Shown here one piece after another: positions 58,998 through 64,000 of a stretch of DNA of 64,000 bases (its first letter is position 1; each line of letters begins with the position of its first letter). The notes under the pieces were generated by a model. That model was not told the origin of the DNA. It worked only from the letters and a program-made list of their open reading frames with translations, and did not search any database. A program made the translations under genes and the position numbers. The DNA lies in the NCBI RefSeq assembly GCF_011742875.1, contig NZ_JAAQTL010000001.1, positions 1,364,001 to 1,428,000 of the forward strand, given 5' to 3'. Origin of the DNA: Luteibacter yeojuensis. GTDB taxonomy: Bacteria > Pseudomonadota > Gammaproteobacteria > Xanthomonadales > Rhodanobacteraceae.

Positions 58998-59651
58998 GGT
59001 TCCGGACAGATGGAAGAAGCACCCTACCCTCGGTTCGCCTCCCGCGGCCGGGCCTTCGTCTACGTGGTGCCCTGCCGGGACGAGGATCTGCTGAAGCTGG
59101 GCTTCTCGCGCGATCCCTTCACCCGGTTCAGCACCCTGCACCGCCGGTTCTTCGAGTTCTTCGACCTCGACCGGGGCATGCTGGTGGACGCGGAGCGGGT
59201 GGCCGCCGCCCGGGGGATCGAACGGCAGCTGATCGAGGCCTTCACGGAACACCAGGCCACGGCGCCGCTGGCGGTCCGCGCCGCCGCCGGCGGGCATACC
59301 GAATGGTACCGCGGCGCGCATGCCGACGTCGCAGCCACGCTGCGACGCCTCGCCGACGGCGAGGGCCTGCTCCTCCGCGAGAACTTGCGCCCCTGGTTGC
59401 GCGAGCACCTGATGGCCCGCGCCGACCTCCTTCACGACTGGTCCCTGCGGATCGTCGATACGCTGGACTGGGCGCGGAACAACGCGCCCGACGATCCCGG
59501 CGCGGCCCGCCTGCGTCGGGCACTGCTCGATACCTGGGACATGTTCGAAGCCGCCGGCATCGACGTGAGGTCCCTCGTACCGGCCTCCGTGAGCCACTGG
59601 CACGAACACGGCGATCACCGCCGCCTGTTCCCGGACCAGCACCACTTGTAG
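58992..59651 (+). CDS. GIY-YIG-like nuclease-domain protein
   Basis: 219 residues. The N-terminal region (residues about 20-55) reads VYVVPCRDEDLLKLGFSRDPFTRFSTL, resembling the T5orf172/MUG113 type of GIY-YIG domain (YVV..LKLGFS...R). The remaining 150 residues are helical and not recognised. It may be a nuclease or a DNA-binding relative; function unknown. ATG 58992 overlaps the -35 of the divergent rimP promoter; ATG 59010 (MEEAPYPRF), with AAGG 10 nt upstream, is an alternative start. Confidence 0.7.
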   Translation: MQGSGQMEEAPYPRFASRGRAFVYVVPCRDEDLLKLGFSRDPFTRFSTLHRRFFEFFDLDRGMLVDAERVAAARGIERQLIEAFTEHQATAPLAVRAAAGGHTEWYRGAHADVAATLRRLADGEGLLLRENLRPWLREHLMARADLLHDWSLRIVDTLDWARNNAPDDPGAARLRRALLDTWDMFEAAGIDVRSLVPASVSHWHEHGDHRRLFPDQHHL

Positions 59652-59730
59652 GAGCCGCTATAGCGGCGAGGGGAACCTGCCTCGCGATACATCGCTCCGC
59701 GGGCTTCTCGCCGCTATAGCGGCTCCTACA
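59647..59730. repeat. Family A palindromic repeat doublet
   Basis: Canonical forward copy 59647-59670 overlapping the stop region of the GIY-YIG-like gene, and canonical inverted copy 59707-59730, between convergent genes. Confidence 0.9.
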
Positions 59731-59747
59731 GAGGTGTGGCGACGCTC

Positions 59748-60272
59748 CTATGACGCACTACCCAACTCCACGACCAACCGCGTCCGCCAGCCCTCCGGTA
59801 CGCGTTCCATCACATACACCTGCCGCGCGAGGCAGGGCACCGGCCCATTCGCGTGCAGCCGCTCCTCCAGGGTGGCCGCGATGGCGCCGCGGTCGCGGCG
59901 CACCTCCCTGGCCACCGACACATGGGGCACGTAGTCCGGAAACTCGCGGTCGCGACGCGGACGTTCCGGGAACGCCAGTTGCAGCGCCGCCGCCAACGAT
60001 CCGATCCCGGCCGCGGGCGACGGCGCCAGCCACACCGTGGACGGAAACATGCGCACCGCGTCCAACTGGAACGCCAAGGGCTCCCGCGCCGCGGCCACCG
60101 TCCGCAACCGGTCCGCGACGGCCGGCGTGATCCGCTCGCTGTCGAGAAAGGGATAGACCAGGGTGATGTGCGCGCCGAGGCCCAGTTTCGCCGCGGGATC
60201 CAGACGCGCGCGAAGGTCGCCGACCAGGGGTTCGGCCTCGGGGACCATGAGTGCCAGCAAGGTGCGGCTCAT
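59748..60272 (-). CDS. 2H phosphoesterase, 2'-5' RNA ligase-like
   Basis: 174 residues with the two HxTx/HxSx motifs that define the superfamily: HITLVYPF (about 35) and HVSVAR (about 119). Bacterial members (ThpR/LigT) hydrolyse 2',3'-cyclic phosphates or ligate RNA ends 2'-5'. ATG 60272. It lies just downstream of the GlxA-type regulator on the same strand, with a 10-bp gap, and may be co-transcribed. Confidence 0.85.
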   Translation of the reverse strand: MSRTLLALMVPEAEPLVGDLRARLDPAAKLGLGAHITLVYPFLDSERITPAVADRLRTVAAAREPLAFQLDAVRMFPSTVWLAPSPAAGIGSLAAALQLAFPERPRRDREFPDYVPHVSVAREVRRDRGAIAATLEERLHANGPVPCLARQVYVMERVPEGWRTRLVVELGSAS

Positions 60273-60282
60273 GCCCCAGAGC

Positions 60283-61278
60283 TTATACCGCGGAGCGTAT
60301 CCGGCTGGGAGGAAAATCGTTCAACCGGCCCCATGCACGCCGCAGTTGCCGGGCCGAACCGAAGCCGGCCCGCTCGGCCACCGCTTCCACGTCCAGGCGC
60401 GAGCCGGTCAGCAGTTCCTTCGCCAGCGCCACGCGCATCCGGTTGACGTAGTCGGTGACGCTCATGCCCGCGTGCTCGTTGAACAGGCGCGAAAGATGGC
60501 GCGGGCTGGACGCCGCGACACGCGCCAGGGAGGCGACGGTCCAGTCCCGCGCGGGGTCACCCGCCACGGCGTCCTGGGCGCGGTGGATGGCGGCATGCAG
60601 ATGATTGCGTCCTTCCAGCCACGGCGACAGCTGGGGGTCGCCGCCGGCCCGGCGCAGGTAGATCACCAGGTAGCGCGCCACGGCAACGGCTACGGCCGGG
60701 CCGGCGAGTTCGGCCACCACGTGAAGCATGAGGTCGATGCCGGCCGTGATGCCCGCGCTGGTCAGGCGTTCGCCGTCCTCGACATAAAGCCGGTTCTCGC
60801 GCACCCGCGCCGCGGGCGCTTCGCGCGCGAGTTCGTCGATGCAGCCATGGTGGGTCGTGCATTCATGACCGTCGAGCAGGCCCGCGCGGCCGACCAGCAG
60901 CGCCCCGGAGCAGATCGAGACGACACGCATGCCCGGCCTCACCACTTTGCGCAACCAGGCGACGATCGCCTCCCGGCCTTCCTCGTCCTGTCGCGGCGAG
61001 GTCATCGCGTCGCCTTCCGGCACGTCCGCATCGCCGGGCACCAGCAGCATGGCACCGTCGGGCAGCTTCGCCGGCAACGGTGCGATGGGTGAAATGCCGA
61101 GCCCGATGGAACTGCCCACCTTGCGCAACGGCCCGACATAGCTTACGTCGAAGCGCACGCCGGATTGCTCCAGGTTCGCCTTGCGCAGCACCTCCATCGG
61201 CCCGGCGACGTCGAGCAGCAGCAACCGCGGCGGCAGCACCACGTAAACCGGGATCCGCCGTGGCGCGTGGGCCGTCAT
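60283..61278 (-). CDS. GlxA-family AraC-type regulator with DJ-1/PfpI domain
   Basis: 331 residues. N-terminal DJ-1/PfpI glutaminase-like domain (RIPVYVVLPPRLLLLDVAGPMEVLR, VVSICSGALLVGRAGLLDG; the nucleophile-elbow cysteine is in ICSGA), C-terminal AraC helix-turn-helix (VASLARVAASSPRHLSRLFNEHAGMS, AVAERAGFGSARQLRRAWGRL). Relatives such as GbdR, CdhR and ArgR respond to small nitrogenous metabolites. ATG 61278 overlaps the stop of the isochorismatase gene by one base (TGATG), so the pair is coupled and the enzyme could be its target. Confidence 0.9.
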   Translation of the reverse strand: MTAHAPRRIPVYVVLPPRLLLLDVAGPMEVLRKANLEQSGVRFDVSYVGPLRKVGSSIGLGISPIAPLPAKLPDGAMLLVPGDADVPEGDAMTSPRQDEEGREAIVAWLRKVVRPGMRVVSICSGALLVGRAGLLDGHECTTHHGCIDELAREAPAARVRENRLYVEDGERLTSAGITAGIDLMLHVVAELAGPAVAVAVARYLVIYLRRAGGDPQLSPWLEGRNHLHAAIHRAQDAVAGDPARDWTVASLARVAASSPRHLSRLFNEHAGMSVTDYVNRMRVALAKELLTGSRLDVEAVAERAGFGSARQLRRAWGRLNDFPPSRIRSAV

Positions 61279-61841
61279 CAGGCGGCGACGCGAAGGCTGC
61301 CGGACAACGCCTCGTCCACCGTGACAATGCGGGCGAAGCGATCGGCCAGGACGAGTTCGGTGCGGGCACGGATGTCCTCGGCGCTCCATTCGCGGCCGTC
61401 CGCGTCGGTCATCGGGAAGGTCAGCGTGGCCTCGCCGACGAAGTCCACCATGTAACCGAGGTCGGACGCATGGCGCGTGGTCGTTTCGCAGCACTGTTCC
61501 GTGCGGATGCCCGAGACGATCAGGCGGCGGACGCCATGTTCCGTCAGCCAGACATCCAGCCCCGAGCCCACCAGCGCGCTATGCCGGCGCTTGCGGAATA
61601 CCGCATCGGCCTGGATGCGCAGCGGCGCCAGCGCCGTGACGAAGCCCGAGGCTTCCGAGAAGACGCCCTGCTCTTCCACGTGGAAGATCTGCACGACCCG
61701 GATGCCGGCCTTCTTCGCGCCATCGACCAGGGCCTGCTGGCGGTCGACATAGGCGGCCACGTCCTGGTTTCGCCAGTACGGGCGGTGGCGGAAGGATTCC
61801 TGCGCATCGATGACGATCAGGGCGGTATCGACGTGGGACAT
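61278..61841 (-). CDS. Isochorismatase-family cysteine hydrolase
   Basis: 187 residues, a Rossmann-like hydrolase with the Asp-Lys-Cys set: ALIVIDAQESF (Asp), FRKRRHSAL (Lys), GIRTEQCCETT (nucleophile Cys). The family acts on isochorismate, nicotinamide, ureidoacrylate and similar amides; the substrate here is unknown. ATG 61841 (MSHVDTALIVIDA) is chosen because it begins the family core. Confidence 0.88.
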   Translation of the reverse strand: MSHVDTALIVIDAQESFRHRPYWRNQDVAAYVDRQQALVDGAKKAGIRVVQIFHVEEQGVFSEASGFVTALAPLRIQADAVFRKRRHSALVGSGLDVWLTEHGVRRLIVSGIRTEQCCETTTRHASDLGYMVDFVGEATLTFPMTDADGREWSAEDIRARTELVLADRFARIVTVDEALSGSLRVAA

Positions 61842-61940
61842 GGCGGCGCGCTCCTCGGTGGGGACGGGCACAGTTTCCGCCCTTCAGGGAAGGTGCGACA
61901 GCCCCTGCCGGGACACGGACCGGACAATTCACGCCACCGT

Positions 61941-62024
61941 TGTAGGAGCCGCCATGACGGCGAGAGGCCTACGCGGCGATGAAGCGGCGAGGGTGATTCC
62001 CTCGCCGCTGTAGCGGCTCCTATA
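61941..62024. repeat. Family A palindromic repeat doublet
   Basis: Forward copy 61941-61964 (core diverged to CCATGACGG) and inverted copy 62001-62024 with core CTGTAG, between the isochorismatase gene 5' end and the S53 peptidase 3' end. Confidence 0.82.
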
Positions 62025-62043
62025 AGGCAGCCTCTTTACATCG

Positions 62044-64000
62044 CTAGTTGGTCCAGGTCGCCTTCAAGGTCACGCCCGAGAACGCCGCATACGCATTGAG
62101 CATCACGTAATACGTACCCGGCGTCGGAGCGCTGGCCGTGCAGCTTTCCGTGTTGCCCGTGACATACGGACGGCAATCGAACGTCGAAAGCGTGGGGGCG
62201 GCGCCGAGCCTCACGTAGAGGTCCGCGTCGCCACTGCCGCCCGAGATCGCGATCTTCAGGTTGTGCGCACCCGAAGGCACCACCACGGTGTAGTTGAGCT
62301 GCCCGTTATGCGGCGCCGAAAGTCCCGTCACGGCCACACCGTTCTGCAACACGTTGCCGCCACCGCCGCCGGAGCTCACCGTCACCGTCGAGGTCTTGGT
62401 GTTGGTGGCGCCACCGTTGTCGGTCACCGTCTCGCTCACGGCATAGCTACCCGAAGACGCATACGTGTGACTCGGATTCGTGGACGTCGACGTGCCGCCG
62501 TCGCCGAAACTCCAGGAATGCGAGACGATGCTGCCGTCGCCGTCCGTCGAGCTATCCGTGAAGCTGGCGGTGAGGCCGCTGGTGGTGGAACTGAAATTCG
62601 CCACCGGCGGTGTGTTGGTACCGCCACCGCCGCTCACCCAGTTCGCCTGCGCGAAGGTGTTCAGCGCGCCGATGTCGAAGCTGCCGAAACCGGTGGCTTC
62701 ATCGAAACCGCTCGCCGCGGTATAGCCATGGTTCTGATAACCGTTATTGCCCGAAGTCACGTCATGCAGCAGCGACGCGTGGGTCGGGAAGTCCTGGAAG
62801 AACTTCGAGGCCGGGAAGCCGATGGCGTTGCCGGCCGCCGACTCGATGCGCGCGAAGGCGCCGACGAACAAGGGCGAGGCGAGGCTGGTGCCACCTACCT
62901 GGTAGTTCGAACCGTTCGCCCTGATGATCGCGCCCGAGGCCGATGCGGCATCGAACGAAATATCCGGACCCACGCGCTTGGTCGAACTGCTGACCGACGA
63001 TTGCCACGACGGTGCGGTCTCGTACAGGCTGGTGCCGCCACCCGTCGCCCAGAGACGCTGGTTGTTGTAGGTGGGCGGCGAGACGGCCGCGAGGCCTTCG
63101 TTCCACACCGTCTCGCCGGTCCAGCTGCTGCCGCTGGTGGACAACGTGGTGCCGCCCACCTGGATCACATAGGGCGAACTGGCCGGTTCGCTGACCGAGT
63201 AGTGATTGAGGTCGATCTTCACGGTGCCCGCGGAGTTGGCGACATAACCCGGCGAACCGGTCTGCGGATCGGTCGACCACTGGTAGACGCCTGCATCGCC
63301 GGACGCCACCGAGAAGGTCTGGCCCTGCGCGACCGCCTGCTGGAAGATCGCATCGTCGGCCGCTTGCGTACCCGACTGCTCCGCCGCAGTCTCGTCTTCG
63401 CCGAGCGACACGTTGATCAGCTTCGCCTGGTTGTCGGTCACCGCGCGGTTGAACGTGGCGGTGATGCCCGCGTTGGTGATGCCGCCGGAGCTCGAATTGC
63501 CGTTGGCCGACGTGTAGAAGATCAGGTGCTGCACGCCGCCGGCGATACCCACGATGCTCTGGCTGTCCAGCGACCACTCGACGTTCGAATCGGGATCGTT
63601 GGCGAAGGTGCCGCTGCCGACCTTGGTGATCGTGCTGTTGACCGTGGGCAACCCGGCCCCGGCCGTCCAGCTGTTGAGGTCGGTCACGGTCTGCGTGATC
63701 GAGCCCCAGGTGATGACGGCGACGGTCGTGCCGGTCGCCGCCGTCACGCCGCTGCCGCCATAGATCGCGGCAAAGTCCTGCGGATTGTGCGAGGTGGTGG
63801 CGGCGGCCGCCTGCGTGGTCATGGACGAACCCGGTACCGTGACGTTCTCGGGCTTGTAGATGTGGTTCAGCGGACGCTTCACCGAAACGTTCTGCAGGCC
63901 GAGCACCGACTGCACGGCATCGCCAAGCTCAGCAGGCACGAGGGCTGGCGTGTCGTTGGCGAAGTACTCGCGGCCGTTCGCGTTGAAGCGCTTGATGGAG
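62044..64000 (-). CDS. S53 (sedolisin) peptidase with PKD and pre-peptidase C-terminal domains, 5' part outside window
   Basis: The frame stays open to the window edge, so the signal peptide and part of the pro-domain are missing; 651 residues are seen. The edge sequence (NGREYFANDTPALVPAELGDAVQ) is the end of an S53 activation domain. The catalytic domain carries EWSLDSQS (catalytic Glu and Asp four residues apart), SVASGDAGVYQW (oxyanion Asp) and GGTSLASPLF (nucleophile Ser). A PKD domain follows (FTDSSTDGDGSIVSHSWSFGDGG), then a PPC domain (NGQLNYTVVVPSGAHNLKI, SGGSGDADLYVRLG). It is a secreted, acid-active-type endopeptidase. Confidence 0.92.
   Translation of the reverse strand, partial: SIKRFNANGREYFANDTPALVPAELGDAVQSVLGLQNVSVKRPLNHIYKPENVTVPGSSMTTQAAAATTSHNPQDFAAIYGGSGVTAATGTTVAVITWGSITQTVTDLNSWTAGAGLPTVNSTITKVGSGTFANDPDSNVEWSLDSQSIVGIAGGVQHLIFYTSANGNSSSGGITNAGITATFNRAVTDNQAKLINVSLGEDETAAEQSGTQAADDAIFQQAVAQGQTFSVASGDAGVYQWSTDPQTGSPGYVANSAGTVKIDLNHYSVSEPASSPYVIQVGGTTLSTSGSSWTGETVWNEGLAAVSPPTYNNQRLWATGGGTSLYETAPSWQSSVSSSTKRVGPDISFDAASASGAIIRANGSNYQVGGTSLASPLFVGAFARIESAAGNAIGFPASKFFQDFPTHASLLHDVTSGNNGYQNHGYTAASGFDEATGFGSFDIGALNTFAQANWVSGGGGTNTPPVANFSSTTSGLTASFTDSSTDGDGSIVSHSWSFGDGGTSTSTNPSHTYASSGSYAVSETVTDNGGATNTKTSTVTVSSGGGGGNVLQNGVAVTGLSAPHNGQLNYTVVVPSGAHNLKIAISGGSGDADLYVRLGAAPTLSTFDCRPYVTGNTESCTASAPTPGTYYVMLNAYAAFSGVTLKATWTN

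Overview
The window reads as chromosome of a GC-rich gammaproteobacterium of the Xanthomonadales, most likely Rhodanobacteraceae (Luteibacter/Dyella-like). The grounds are the protein families (Oar-type TonB-dependent receptors, class III PHA synthase, YtrA-type GntR/ABC operon, S53 peptidase), the codon use, and a GGAGCCGCTATAGCGGC palindromic intergenic repeat. The genus is an inference. No rRNA, tRNA, prophage, IS element or CRISPR array is visible.

Layout. 1-4.5 kb: two tandem paralogous TonB-dependent receptors (the first cut by the window edge), each followed by a conserved ~65-nt block ending in an intrinsic terminator. 4.5-16.9 kb: Na+/H+ antiporter, CocE-type hydrolase, a LytS/LytTR two-component pair with a small lipoprotein, CLC transporter, an LD-carboxypeptidase homologue without its catalytic serine, an AraC regulator and an M28 peptidase. 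16.9-25.2 kb: divergent O/P-type porin and a third TonB receptor; a five-gene operon of two small related exported proteins, a YtrA regulator and an ABC transporter; a class C beta-lactamase-fold hydrolase. 25.2-37.4 kb: central metabolism (fumC, purB, roxA, sucA-sucB-lpd) plus a LOG-family protein and a quinone oxidoreductase. 37.6-44.5 kb: pilH-like regulator, cbpA and hsp20 behind a sigma-32-like promoter, a peroxiredoxin, gyrA, gtrA and mtnA. 44.5-49.4 kb: phaE-phaC-DUF2165 operon and a periplasmic GH3 beta-glucosidase with a LacI-type operator. 49.5-58.7 kb: the conserved rimP-nusA-infB-rbfA-truB-rpsO-pnp cluster. 59-64 kb: GIY-YIG-like protein, 2H phosphoesterase, isochorismatase plus GlxA-type regulator, and a secreted S53 peptidase running off the edge.

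How the parts fit. Most of the window is housekeeping: TCA cycle (fumC, sucAB-lpd), purine synthesis, translation and RNA processing, topoisomerase and stress proteins. The accessory part is envelope- and nutrient-centred: receptors, porin, secreted peptidases, beta-glucosidase and PHA storage.

Most worth a second look: the twin structured elements after the TonB receptors (possible small RNAs); the Ser-to-Gly change at the LD-carboxypeptidase nucleophile; the YtrA operon with its palindromic operator and two undescribed small exported proteins; the two terminator-like hairpins in the nusA-operon leader; GyrA Ala83; and two families of intergenic palindromic repeat doublets.
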